A stretch of DNA of 64,000 nucleotides from Pseudomonas sp. NFIX28 (GTDB lineage: Bacteria; Pseudomonadota; Gammaproteobacteria; Pseudomonadales; Pseudomonadaceae), in assembly GCF_900107395.1 (NCBI RefSeq), contig NZ_FNPW01000015.1, positions 62,001 through 126,000 on the forward strand. Reading direction: 5' to 3'. This document shows, piece by piece, positions 27,059 to 38,869 of the stretch. The position numbers and the translations under genes are program-made. Within the stretch, counting starts at the first letter, position 1, and each line of letters begins with the position of its first letter. The notes under the pieces are model-generated. The model was not told where the DNA came from, did no database searches, and worked only from the letters and a program-made list of their open reading frames with translations.

Positions 27059-29350
27059 TCAGAGGTTCTCGTAGCGGTTCATGTCCAGCACGCCCGCCTC
27101 TTTCGGATCGGTTTCGAGAATGTACCGGGTCTGGTCATGGAAGTACTGCCAGAACTGCGGATGGCTGCGACGGATGCCCCAACGCTCGACGATCTTCTCG
27201 AAACGATGAGCATCCTTGGCGTTTTCCATCTCGGCCACGAACTCCGGCACCTGCCCGGCGGGGATGTTGAACATGAAGTTCGGGTAGCTGCTGAGCACGC
27301 CCGGGTAGATGGTCAGGGTGTCCAGCCCCGGCTGGTAGCGCAGCGACTCGCCGAGCAGGAACGCCACGTTACTGTGGGCACGGTTACGCAGCATGCTGTA
27401 GAACACCCGCTTGCCGCTCGGCGCCTGGATGCGCAGCATGGTCGCCTCCGGCAGCAGGTCGATGACCCGCATGCCGGCCGCCGGGCGCGAAACCAGGTTG
27501 CTGAGGGCCTGCTCGGCGTCCTGCAGCGCCGGGTCGATATTCGGCCGCGAGCAGTAGGCGCCGTCACAGCGGTTGATCGGGTCGGGCTGGGCGTTGAGGT
27601 CGCCGTAACGGCTCAGCAACTGGTGGGCGAAATCGCGTTTCGGGTCCTTTTCGTCCAGGACCAGGGCGCTGTCCTTATCGTCGTCGATGGACTCGTAGTC
27701 CAGCCACATCTTGAACTTGCCGCTGTTCTGGTACCAATCGTCGAGGAAATCCTCACGGGTGCCGGCAGGCATCAGGCGCAGGAAGTTCTGCTCGGCGCCG
27801 TTGCGGATCAGGTCGAAATACAGCCGGGTCTGCGCCTGGTGCGAGACATTGCCGAACACGTCGAAGTTGACCGCCAGCTGGTAATAGGTGCGCTCCAGCA
27901 GTGGATAGTCGAACAGCCACAAGGTCTGCGGCACCTCGCCGATCAGGCCCTTGGTCACCGAGGCGCTGTCGAAATGGCGGAAAATGCTCAGCAGCGCATT
28001 GTCGTTGCCCGCCCACAGGGTCGACCAGCTCGGCGCCGGGGCGGCCGCGTAGGAGTCGCGGCGCAGGACTTCGTATTCGTTGCGCTTATCGCGATAGGCC
28101 AGCCACAGGCTCAGCACACTGCCGACATCATCGTTCTGCCCGGGCATGGCCAGCAGCGGCGTGGCCTGGCCACGGTAGGCCGGGTCGGTGATATAGAGAT
28201 CGTGCTCCGGGGCCTGGAACAGCGCCCAGAAGTTGTCGCGAATCACGTCGGTGGCGATCTGCCCGCGACACACCGGACCGCGGATAAAGGTGCGCACGAA
28301 GTACTCGGCGTTATCCAGCATGAACTGGTAGCGGGCCTTGGCCGGAATCGCCTCGAAGGTCTCGAACGGGTTGGCGCGGCGGCCCGGGCCGTAACCCGGC
28401 AATGCGCTGACCTGATAGTCGCCGCTGTAGAACAGGGTCTTGATCCGCGCCATCTTCGCCGCGCTCAGCGGGTAGGTGATGTGGGTCTTGTGCACGATCA
28501 CCCCCTGCACCGGCCATAGGCGGTAATACACCTGGGTGCCCGGGTCGTCGTTGGGCCGGCGGGTGTTGATCAGGTCGATCGGCTGGCCGCTCGGCGTGCG
28601 CGAACGTACCCACTGGAAGAAATGCCCCGGCTCGCCACCCTCGAAGTAGATATGGGCGAGGAACCAGTGCTCGAACAGCCAGCGGGCCACCAGGCTTTCC
28701 CGGGCGCCCGGGGCATTGAGCAGGTTTTCCCACTGCACGACCTGCATCGCTTCCCTGGCGCTCGGCGCCAGGCCCTGCTCGTCGATCGGCGCCCCGGACG
28801 CCAGCCAGCGTTGCAGGGTCTGGTATTGCTGATCGGTCAGGCCAGTCACCGCCAGCGGCATGCCTTCGCGTGGATGGGCGCCGGCATAAGCGTCGAATTC
28901 GGCCGGTTGCGCGCACATGTTCTCGCGGTTCAGGCCCAGGACGATGTGGTCCGGCACCTTGGCGTTGGGTTGCAGCGGCGTCTTGTGGCCTAGCTCCAGC
29001 ATGCGCGCCATCAGCGCCGCCTGGCTGCCCTGGGCGTCGAGCACCGAATAGAAGCCCTTGCCCTGCCAGGCCTGTTTGCCAAAGGCGTCGTAGAACAGGC
29101 GGGTCGGCGCCTGCGCCTGGCTGCGGTCGCCGTCGTACACCGGGAGCTTCGAGGCTCCGCGGGCCGCGCCCTCGCCGCTGCCCAGGTTGAGCTGGCAAGC
29201 GGAGTCGTAGCAGGCATGGCAGGCCACGCACTTCTCGGTGAAGATCGGCTGGATATCGCGGGTATAGGAGATCGCCGGCGCGGGACCCTGGGCGCTGGCG
29301 AACGAACTTAAAAGCAGCAGCGCACTGCCGATCACAACGCGGTAAGACAT
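27059..29350 (-). CDS. cti: Fatty acid cis/trans isomerase Cti
   Basis: 763 residues. A signal peptide (MSYRVVIGSALLLLSSFASA) is followed by a c-type heme motif CVACH near residue 37, the defining feature of periplasmic Cti. It isomerises cis-unsaturated phospholipid acyl chains to trans without ATP, stiffening the membrane during solvent or heat stress. The remaining sequence follows the Cti family throughout (NENM-type, SYPNFMFNIPAGQVPEF near the C terminus). Start choice: ATG 29350 gives a clean signal peptide; ATG 29368 would add MDWTRD. It is divergent from metH. Confidence 0.93.
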   Translation of the reverse strand: MSYRVVIGSALLLLSSFASAQGPAPAISYTRDIQPIFTEKCVACHACYDSACQLNLGSGEGAARGASKLPVYDGDRSQAQAPTRLFYDAFGKQAWQGKGFYSVLDAQGSQAALMARMLELGHKTPLQPNAKVPDHIVLGLNRENMCAQPAEFDAYAGAHPREGMPLAVTGLTDQQYQTLQRWLASGAPIDEQGLAPSAREAMQVVQWENLLNAPGARESLVARWLFEHWFLAHIYFEGGEPGHFFQWVRSRTPSGQPIDLINTRRPNDDPGTQVYYRLWPVQGVIVHKTHITYPLSAAKMARIKTLFYSGDYQVSALPGYGPGRRANPFETFEAIPAKARYQFMLDNAEYFVRTFIRGPVCRGQIATDVIRDNFWALFQAPEHDLYITDPAYRGQATPLLAMPGQNDDVGSVLSLWLAYRDKRNEYEVLRRDSYAAAPAPSWSTLWAGNDNALLSIFRHFDSASVTKGLIGEVPQTLWLFDYPLLERTYYQLAVNFDVFGNVSHQAQTRLYFDLIRNGAEQNFLRLMPAGTREDFLDDWYQNSGKFKMWLDYESIDDDKDSALVLDEKDPKRDFAHQLLSRYGDLNAQPDPINRCDGAYCSRPNIDPALQDAEQALSNLVSRPAAGMRVIDLLPEATMLRIQAPSGKRVFYSMLRNRAHSNVAFLLGESLRYQPGLDTLTIYPGVLSSYPNFMFNIPAGQVPEFVAEMENAKDAHRFEKIVERWGIRRSHPQFWQYFHDQTRYILETDPKEAGVLDMNRYENL

Positions 29351-29505
29351 ATCCCTGGTCCAGTCCATTAAAAATCCGGCGATTCTACCGGGCCAGCACC
29401 CTTGCCAACATGAGCGATATTCATGCAAAAGCGCCGCATGCTCTAAAAGCGCACAGGTTTGTTATGATCCTCGCCCTTCGTAATCGCCCTCCCAGGTAGT
29501 CTTTC

Positions 29506-33216
<3,711 letters not shown>

Positions 33217-33218
33217 AT

Positions 33219-33320
33219 TGTAGGAGCGAGCTTGCTCGCGATAGACGTCAACGATGACGCGGTGAATCTGAAGAATCGCGCTGTCTTGACGTTTTGATCG
33301 CGAGCACGCTCGCTCCTACA
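33219..33320. repeat. Inverted pair of REP sequences after metH
   Basis: TGTAGGAGCGAGCTTGCTCG with CGAT (33219-33242) faces its inverse ATCGCGAGCACGCTCGCTCC with TACA (33297-33320), starting three bases after the metH stop. A facing REP pair of this kind can form a long hairpin at the 3' end of the metH message. Confidence 0.9.
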
Positions 33321-33389
33321 GGGTGTGTGGGCGGGAGCTACGCGAAAATTGTCTATGCTTTCCCCACACCCACTTGTGTCGAGGGATTT

Positions 33390-33608
33390 ATGGACGACCC
33401 CATCAACGACAAGCCGCCGACCCTTTGGCAGATGCTGCAAAGCGTCGCCGCTGCCGCCTTTGGCGTACAGAGCGGCAAGAACCGCAAGCGCGACTTCACC
33501 CACGGCAAACCCAGCCATTTCGTGATCCTGGGCATTCTGTTCACCGCGGTGTTCGCCTTGACCCTGTTCGGTATCGTCAAGCTGGTAGTGCACCTGGCGG
33601 GGCTTTGA
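33390..33608 (+). CDS. DUF2970 small membrane protein
   Basis: 72 residues. The N-terminal half is polar and contains the DUF2970-type stretch PTLWQMLQSVAAAAFGVQS; the C-terminal 25 residues are a membrane helix (FVILGILFTAVFALTLFGIV). ATG 33390 is preceded by GAGGGA. Function unknown. It is transcribed toward the periplasmic binding protein gene, with only seven bases between the stops. Confidence 0.88.
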   Translation: MDDPINDKPPTLWQMLQSVAAAAFGVQSGKNRKRDFTHGKPSHFVILGILFTAVFALTLFGIVKLVVHLAGL

Positions 33609-33615
33609 ACGCCTG

Positions 33616-34713
33616 TCAGTGCAGTAACAGATTCAGCGAGAAGGGATAACGGTAGCCGGCCGGCTTGCCCTCGGCCGTCATCGCGCGAAAGCCTACGCCG
33701 TATTGCTGTGCGCGCTGCAGCTCCAGCAGGCGCTGCGCCTGGGCCTTGTCCAGGAGCTGAAACACCTCCAGTTGCCAGCTCGGGCCGCCGTGGGCCGAAG
33801 GGTTCAGCCCCCGGGCGTCGTCGTTGAGCACCACCATCGCCCAGCCGCCGAGGGTGAAATGCCCGGCGATCAAGGCCGTCAAGCGCCCATCGATCAGCGC
33901 CTGCAAGGCCGGTTGCGAACTGTTCAAGGCACTGAACAGCACATCCCTGCCGGGTTGCCGTCCCTGCTGTTCCAGCGCCTCCATTGCTCCCAGCGCCATT
34001 TCATCGTTGGCCGACCAGACCAGCTGCGTCTGCGGATAGCGCTTGAGCAACTGCTGGGCCTGCTCAAAGGCGCGCTGGCGATTCCATTCGCCGTACACCA
34101 ACTGCCGCAGCCGCACTTCAGGGTGCTCGGCCAGCGCTCGCTGCAAGCCTTGTTCGCGGGCTTGCGCCACCGGGGTGTTCTTCATGCCCGAGAACGCCAG
34201 CAGGTCGAGGTATTGCCCGGCAGGAAGCGGGCCGTGACGGCGAATCAGCTCCTTGAGCATCAGGTAGCCGGCTTCTTCGTCGTTGGCGATCATGCTGCCG
34301 ATCCAGTCGGGGTAGCGGCCCTGGCGCTCTCCCAAAAGGCGCTGCTGATCGGCAGTCAGCGCATTGTTGACGACGAACAGCCTGACCCCGCTGCCCTGGG
34401 ACAGGCGCAGGATCTCCGGCGCGACATATTGCTCGTTGACCACCACCAGGTAATCCGGCCGATCGGGGCCTTGCAGGGCTTCCCGAGCCTGGCGGATGGT
34501 GGTTTGCGCATCGCGCTGCGAATAGCGCACGCGCAAATCCAGGCCGAGGTCGGTGGCCGCGGCCTGCATGAATTGTGAATAACCGACCCAGAAGGTTTCA
34601 GTAGAGTTGCCCGGGTTCAAAAACACCACCGAGGTGGCATGGGCCGCGCCCCAGAACGGCGCACCCGCTACCAGCAGTAGCGCCAGCAGACACTTACCAA
34701 ACACCTTCGACAT
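33616..34713 (-). CDS. Periplasmic sugar-binding-type (Peripla_BP_4) protein
   Basis: 365 residues. Signal peptide MSKVFGKCLLALLLVAGA...HA is followed by VVFLNPGNSTETFWVGYSQFMQ, the first strand and helix of the type I periplasmic binding fold, and later WSANDEMALGAMEALEQQGR, a conserved ligand-pocket segment of ribose/galactose-type binding proteins. No ABC permease or ATPase gene adjoins it, so it may feed a distant transporter or present a ligand to a sensor kinase, as similar stand-alone proteins do. Ligand unknown. Confidence 0.85.
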   Translation of the reverse strand: MSKVFGKCLLALLLVAGAPFWGAAHATSVVFLNPGNSTETFWVGYSQFMQAAATDLGLDLRVRYSQRDAQTTIRQAREALQGPDRPDYLVVVNEQYVAPEILRLSQGSGVRLFVVNNALTADQQRLLGERQGRYPDWIGSMIANDEEAGYLMLKELIRRHGPLPAGQYLDLLAFSGMKNTPVAQAREQGLQRALAEHPEVRLRQLVYGEWNRQRAFEQAQQLLKRYPQTQLVWSANDEMALGAMEALEQQGRQPGRDVLFSALNSSQPALQALIDGRLTALIAGHFTLGGWAMVVLNDDARGLNPSAHGGPSWQLEVFQLLDKAQAQRLLELQRAQQYGVGFRAMTAEGKPAGYRYPFSLNLLLH

Positions 34714-34827
34714 TGCGACCAGAGCCCCGGATTATTGCCCCGCAGTATAACTGGCAAAATACTGGCCAATGTCGGCAAATCGTCATTTCCCGCTGACAAT
34801 TCAGGCTCTGTTCATCGCTGGCTGCAA

Positions 34828-34941
34828 CTATTGATGACTGACCCAGAACACCGCCGTTCCCACGACGAGAATGATCAGGAAGAGAATGGCCCAAGCATCG
34901 ACAGCGCTGTCGCTTTTCCTTGCCTTGGTTGGATTGCTCAT
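34828..34941 (-). CDS. 37-residue single-span membrane peptide
   Basis: ATG at 34941 with an AGAGG site at the right distance opens 37 codons: a polar, lysine-containing head (MSNPTKARKSDS) and one hydrophobic helix (DAWAILFLIILVVGTAVFWV) ending SHQ. It has the look of the small membrane proteins common in Pseudomonas; function unknown. It lies 114 bases upstream of, and on the same strand as, the periplasmic binding protein gene, and is divergent from cysI. Confidence 0.65.
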   Translation of the reverse strand: MSNPTKARKSDSAVDAWAILFLIILVVGTAVFWVSHQ

Positions 34942-35210
34942 AGCATCGCCTCTTGTCGGTTTTATCGGTGATTGCATAAAGACTCGAGCACAGTTAAGTC
35001 GAGGATTGCCCTCATCACAAATGTGGGTTTGAACCGGGCGGATACCGTTAGTCGTTTTGGTTCTTTGCATATACTCAAACATCACTTTTGCGCATAACTG
35101 CAAACTGGTATCTTCGCCCCGCTCCGTTGGGAGTGCGCGGCCGTGCGCGCAGAATTTCTTGGGTGACATCCGCCTCTGCGTCACCTGATAAGCCTGAGAA
35201 CAGGATCTAT

Positions 35211-36869
35211 ATGTACGTATACGACGAGTACGATCAGCGGATCATCGAGGACCGCGTCAAGCAGTTCCGTGATCAGACCCGGCGCTATCTGGCAGGCGAG
35301 CTGAGCGAAGAAGAATTCCGCCCTCTGCGCCTGCAGAATGGGCTTTATATCCAACGTTTTGCCCCGATGCTGCGGGTGGCGGTGCCTTATGGCCAGCTGA
35401 CTTCGCGCCAAGCACGAATGATGGCCAAGATCGCTCGCGACTACGACAAGGGCTACGCCCACATCAGTACCCGGCAGAACGTGCAGTTCAACTGGCCGGC
35501 GCTGGAAGACATCCCGGACATCCTGGCTGAGCTGGCGACCGTGCAGATGCACGCCATCCAGACCAGCGGCAACTGCCTGCGCAACGTCACCACCGACCAG
35601 TTTGCCGGCGTCGCCGCCGACGAGCTGATCGACCCGCGCCCCTGGTGTGAAATCGTCCGTCAATGGACCACGTTCCACCCTGAATTCGCCTACCTGCCGC
35701 GCAAGTTCAAGATCGCCATCAACGGCTCGACCACGGACCGCGCGGCTATCGAAGTCCACGACATTGGCCTGGAGCCGGTGCACAACGCCGCTGGCGAGCT
35801 GGGCTTCCGGGTCCTGGTCGGTGGCGGCCTGGGCCGTACCCCGGTCGTTGGCGCTTTCATCAATGAGTTCCTGCCGTGGCAGGATCTATTGAGCTACCTC
35901 GACGCCATCCTGCGGGTGTACAACCGCTACGGCCGGCGTGACAACAAGTACAAGGCGCGGATCAAGATCCTGGTCAAGGCGCTGACCCCAGAGGTGTTCG
36001 CCGAGAAGGTCGAAGCGGAAATGGCCCACCTGCGCGGCGGCCAGACCACCTTGACCGAGGCCGAAGTGCATCGCGTGGCCAAGCACTTCGTCGATCCGGA
36101 CTACAAGGCCCTGGCCAACCAGGACGCCGAACTGGCCGAGCTCGATCGGCAGCACCCGGGCTTCGCCCGCTGGCGCACGCGCAACACCCTGGCCCACAAG
36201 AAGCCGGGTTATGTCGCCGTGACCCTGTCGCTCAAACCCACTGGCGTGGCCCCGGGCGACGTCACCGACAAGCAGCTGGACGGCATCGCCGACCTGGCCG
36301 ACCGCTACAGCTTCGGCCAGCTGCGCACTTCCCACGAGCAGAACGTGATTCTCGCCGACGTCGAGCAGAGCCAACTGTTCACCCTGTGGGGCGAGCTGCG
36401 CGAACAAGGTTTCGCCACGCCAAACATCGGCCTGCTGACCGACATCATCTGCTGCCCGGGCGGCGACTTCTGCTCCCTGGCCAACGCCAAGTCGATCCCG
36501 ATCGCCGAATCCATCCAGCGCCGTTTCGACGACCTGGACTACCTGTTCGACATCGGCGAGCTGGACCTGAACATCTCCGGCTGCATGAACGCCTGCGGCC
36601 ACCACCACGTGGGCCACATCGGCATCCTCGGCGTGGACAAGAAAGGCGAAGAGTTCTATCAGGTTTCCCTGGGTGGCAGCGCCAGCCGCGACGCCAGCCT
36701 GGGCAAGATCCTCGGCCCGTCCTTCGCCCAGGACGACATGCCCGATGTGATCTCGAAGCTGATCGACGTGTACGTCGAGCAACGTACCGAGGACGAGCGC
36801 TTTATCGACACCTACCAACGTATTGGCATCGACCTCTTCAAGGAGCGCGTCTATGCAGCGAATAATTAA
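35211..36869 (+). CDS. cysI: Sulfite/nitrite reductase hemoprotein (CysI type)
   Basis: 552 residues. The siroheme/[4Fe-4S] ligands follow the C-x5-C-x36-C-x3-C pattern: C415 and C421 in CCPGGDFC, then C458 and C462 in CMNACGHH. The nitrite/sulfite ferredoxin-like half domains bracket the siroheme domain (STRQNVQFNWPALEDIPDIL near residue 83). It reduces sulfite to sulfide in cysteine synthesis. ATG 35211 is the first codon of the conserved MYVYDEYDQRI start. The DUF934 gene begins inside its last codons. The 269-base leader is AT-rich, suiting CysB-type control (inference). Confidence 0.93.
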   Translation: MYVYDEYDQRIIEDRVKQFRDQTRRYLAGELSEEEFRPLRLQNGLYIQRFAPMLRVAVPYGQLTSRQARMMAKIARDYDKGYAHISTRQNVQFNWPALEDIPDILAELATVQMHAIQTSGNCLRNVTTDQFAGVAADELIDPRPWCEIVRQWTTFHPEFAYLPRKFKIAINGSTTDRAAIEVHDIGLEPVHNAAGELGFRVLVGGGLGRTPVVGAFINEFLPWQDLLSYLDAILRVYNRYGRRDNKYKARIKILVKALTPEVFAEKVEAEMAHLRGGQTTLTEAEVHRVAKHFVDPDYKALANQDAELAELDRQHPGFARWRTRNTLAHKKPGYVAVTLSLKPTGVAPGDVTDKQLDGIADLADRYSFGQLRTSHEQNVILADVEQSQLFTLWGELREQGFATPNIGLLTDIICCPGGDFCSLANAKSIPIAESIQRRFDDLDYLFDIGELDLNISGCMNACGHHHVGHIGILGVDKKGEEFYQVSLGGSASRDASLGKILGPSFAQDDMPDVISKLIDVYVEQRTEDERFIDTYQRIGIDLFKERVYAANN

Positions 36870-37347
36870 AAACAACGAGGTCATCGACGAAACCTGGCAC
36901 CTGCTGCCCAAGGACGCGACCCTCGACGGCATTTCCAACTGCGATGACCTGATCGTGCCGCTGGCCCTGTGGCGTGAGCACGCTCACGCCCTCAAGGCCC
37001 GCGACGGTGGTCTGGGCGTGTGGCTGGACGCCGATGAAGAAGCCGAAGAGATCGGCGATGACGTGCAGCACTTCCAGGTCATCGCCCTGAACTTCCCGGC
37101 GTTCACCGACGGTCGCAACTACTCCAACGCCCGCCTGCTGCGTGACCGCTACGGTTTCAAAGGCGAACTGCGGGCGATCGGCGATGTGCTGCGCGACCAA
37201 CTGTTCTACCTGCGCCGCTGCGGGTTCGACGCCTACGCCCTGCGTGCCGACAAGGACCCGTACGAAGCCCTGGAAAGCCTCAAGGACTTCTCCGTGACCT
37301 ACCAGGCCGCCACCGACGAACCGCTGCCGCTGTTCCGTCGCCGCTAA
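36853..37347 (+). CDS. DUF934 protein, cysI partner
   Basis: 164 residues. MQRIIKNNEVIDETWHLL at the start and RNYSNARLLRDRYGFKGELR in the middle are the DUF934 signatures. The start, with AAGGAGCG in front, overlaps the cysI end by 17 bases, so the two are translationally coupled. Members are found beside cysI in many proteobacteria and are presumed to help sulfite reduction; the biochemical role is unproved. Cytoplasmic, no membrane segment. A strong terminator follows. Confidence 0.92.
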   Translation: MQRIIKNNEVIDETWHLLPKDATLDGISNCDDLIVPLALWREHAHALKARDGGLGVWLDADEEAEEIGDDVQHFQVIALNFPAFTDGRNYSNARLLRDRYGFKGELRAIGDVLRDQLFYLRRCGFDAYALRADKDPYEALESLKDFSVTYQAATDEPLPLFRRR

Positions 37348-37360
37348 GGCCCGCACCAAC

Positions 37361-37402
37361 AAAAAAAGCCCTGGATCGGGAAACCGGTCCAGGGCTTTTT
37401 TA
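37361..37402. terminator. Terminator after the cysI operon
   Basis: GCCCTGGATCGG (37368-37379) pairs with CCGGTCCAGGGC (37384-37395) around a GAAA loop, with A-run before and T-run after. Confidence 0.92.
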
Positions 37403-37409
37403 TGTCTGT

Positions 37410-37453
37410 CATCTTTAAATGCGGCATCTTTAAATGCCGCATCTTTAACGCGG
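37410..37453. repeat. 15-bp tandem repeat, three copies
   Basis: CATCTTTAAATGCGG, CATCTTTAAATGCCG and CATCTTTAACGCGG begin at 37410, 37425 and 37440, an exact 15-base period with decay in the third unit. It lies between the cysI terminator and a REP sequence. Confidence 0.85.
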
Positions 37454-37455
37454 CG

Positions 37456-37486
37456 CCCGCGATCGCGGGCAAGCCTCGCTCCTACA
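37456..37486. repeat. REP sequence at the sohB 3' end
   Basis: CCCGCGATCGCGGGCAAGCC followed by TCGCTCCTACA is the inverse form of the Pseudomonas REP; it ends 20 bases before the sohB stop. Confidence 0.85.
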
Positions 37487-37505
37487 GAAAAACAGGTGGT
37501 GTCCC

Positions 37506-38528
37506 TTACCAGAAACGTTGCTGGGTCAGGCGGCTCCACCAAGTCAGCAGCACACGGTCGACAGAATTGCTCGCCGCCAACCCAACCCGCTCCTGCAGGC
37601 TTTTGCGCTCGGCATAGTGCAGATGGAACAGCTCGGCGCTCTTGGCGCGCTCGGCCAGGTATTCGTCGCTGGTCTTCAGCTCGTCGACCAGTCGTTTCTC
37701 CTGCGCCGCGACACCCAGCCAGACTTCACCGGTGGCCACTTCGTCGATGACCAGCTGCGGCCGGTAACGGGCAACGAAGTTCTTGAACAACTGATGCGTG
37801 ACGTCCAGGTCTTCCTGGAACTTCTCCCGGCCCTTTTCGGTGTTTTCGCCAAACACGGTCAGGGTGCGCTTGTATTCGCCAGCGGTCAGCACCTCGAAAT
37901 CGATGTCGTGCTTTTTTAGCAGGCGGTTGACGTTTGGCAGCTGCGCCACTACGCCGATCGAGCCGAGAATGGCGAACGGCGCGCTGATGATCTTCTCGCC
38001 GATGCACGCCATCATGTAGCCGCCGCTGGCCGCGACCTTGTCGATGCACACCGTCAAGGGCACGCCGGCCTGGCGAATCCGCGCCAGTTGCGACGAGGCC
38101 AGCCCGTAGCTGTGGACCATGCCGCCGGCGCTTTCCAGGCGCAGCACCACTTCGTCCTTGGGCGTGGCCAGGCTCAGCAGCGCGGTAATTTCATGACGCA
38201 GCCCCTCGGTGGCCGAGGCCTTGATGTCGCCGCTGAAATCCAGCACGAACACCCGAGGCTTTTCCTCGGGCTGCTTCTTGTGTTTTTTCTCGGCCTTGGC
38301 CTGCGACTTGCGCAAAGCCTTGAGCTGGTCCTTGTCGAGCAGGTTCTGTTCCAGGCGCTCGCGCAGGTCTTTGTAGAAATCGTTGAGCTTGCTCACATGC
38401 AACTGCCCGGCGCCCTTGCGCCGGCCTTTGCTGCGCAGCGAGGCAGCGGTGATCAGCACCACCAGGATGGCGATGACCAGAGTGACGGTTTTGGCCAGGA
38501 AACTGGCGTACTCGGAGAGAAACTCCAT
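37506..38528 (-). CDS. sohB: SohB-type S49 inner-membrane peptidase
   Basis: 340 residues. MEFLSEYASFLAKTVTLVIA begins with an N-terminal membrane anchor. The peptidase domain carries the catalytic serine in KVAASGGYMMACIGEKI near residue 170 and follows S49 (SppA/SohB) sequence elsewhere (VFVLDFSGDIKASATEGLRHE; LRLESAGGMVHSYGLA). The charged stretch KSQAKAEKKHKKQPEEK links anchor and catalytic domain. Length is close to E. coli SohB. ATG 38528 gives the conserved start; an earlier one at 38558 adds ten residues. It is convergent with the cysI operon. Confidence 0.93.
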   Translation of the reverse strand: MEFLSEYASFLAKTVTLVIAILVVLITAASLRSKGRRKGAGQLHVSKLNDFYKDLRERLEQNLLDKDQLKALRKSQAKAEKKHKKQPEEKPRVFVLDFSGDIKASATEGLRHEITALLSLATPKDEVVLRLESAGGMVHSYGLASSQLARIRQAGVPLTVCIDKVAASGGYMMACIGEKIISAPFAILGSIGVVAQLPNVNRLLKKHDIDFEVLTAGEYKRTLTVFGENTEKGREKFQEDLDVTHQLFKNFVARYRPQLVIDEVATGEVWLGVAAQEKRLVDELKTSDEYLAERAKSAELFHLHYAERKSLQERVGLAASNSVDRVLLTWWSRLTQQRFW

Positions 38529-38869
38529 AAGACATCCAATGAGGCTTGAAAGCCCCATTCTATGGGCATCTCGAAGCCAATGTCTAACAGTGTTCTAACG
38601 GAGTTCTAACAGTTTGTGACACCTCGAAGGCCCACTTCCAGAGGCCTGCGCGAGCGCAATAAGGCCCCCTGCGGGCACGCGATAATGCTCAGGCGCGAGG
38701 GCCCACGGGGGGACCTGGCGCATATACGTATTAAGGTGATCCTGCAGATTCTTCCGTCAGGTTCTCGAAGAGCTTCTTTAAGTTCAGAGTTGTCCTACAG
38801 CCTTCCCCCTCGACACTTGGTAGCCTCGCGAAGCTCTAAAAGGACCTTTACACGCAAGGATGATGTTCA
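38529..38869. other. 341-base divergent region between sohB and the PAAR-toxin gene
   Basis: Holds a threefold TCTAAC repeat near the sohB start (listed separately) and, from about 38700, more A/T-rich sequence leading to the PAAR-toxin gene. No gene was recognised. Confidence 0.5.
38582..38610. promoter_or_regulatory. Three TCTAAC direct repeats, 11-bp phased
   Basis: GTCTAAC, TTCTAAC and TTCTAAC start at 38582, 38593 and 38604. The 11-base period puts them on one face of the helix, 54-82 bases upstream of sohB. A protein-binding array is suspected. Confidence 0.5.

Noticed and set aside
37410-37453. CRISPR-like array
   Set aside because: Units are only 15 bases and directly adjacent, with no spacers and no cas genes.
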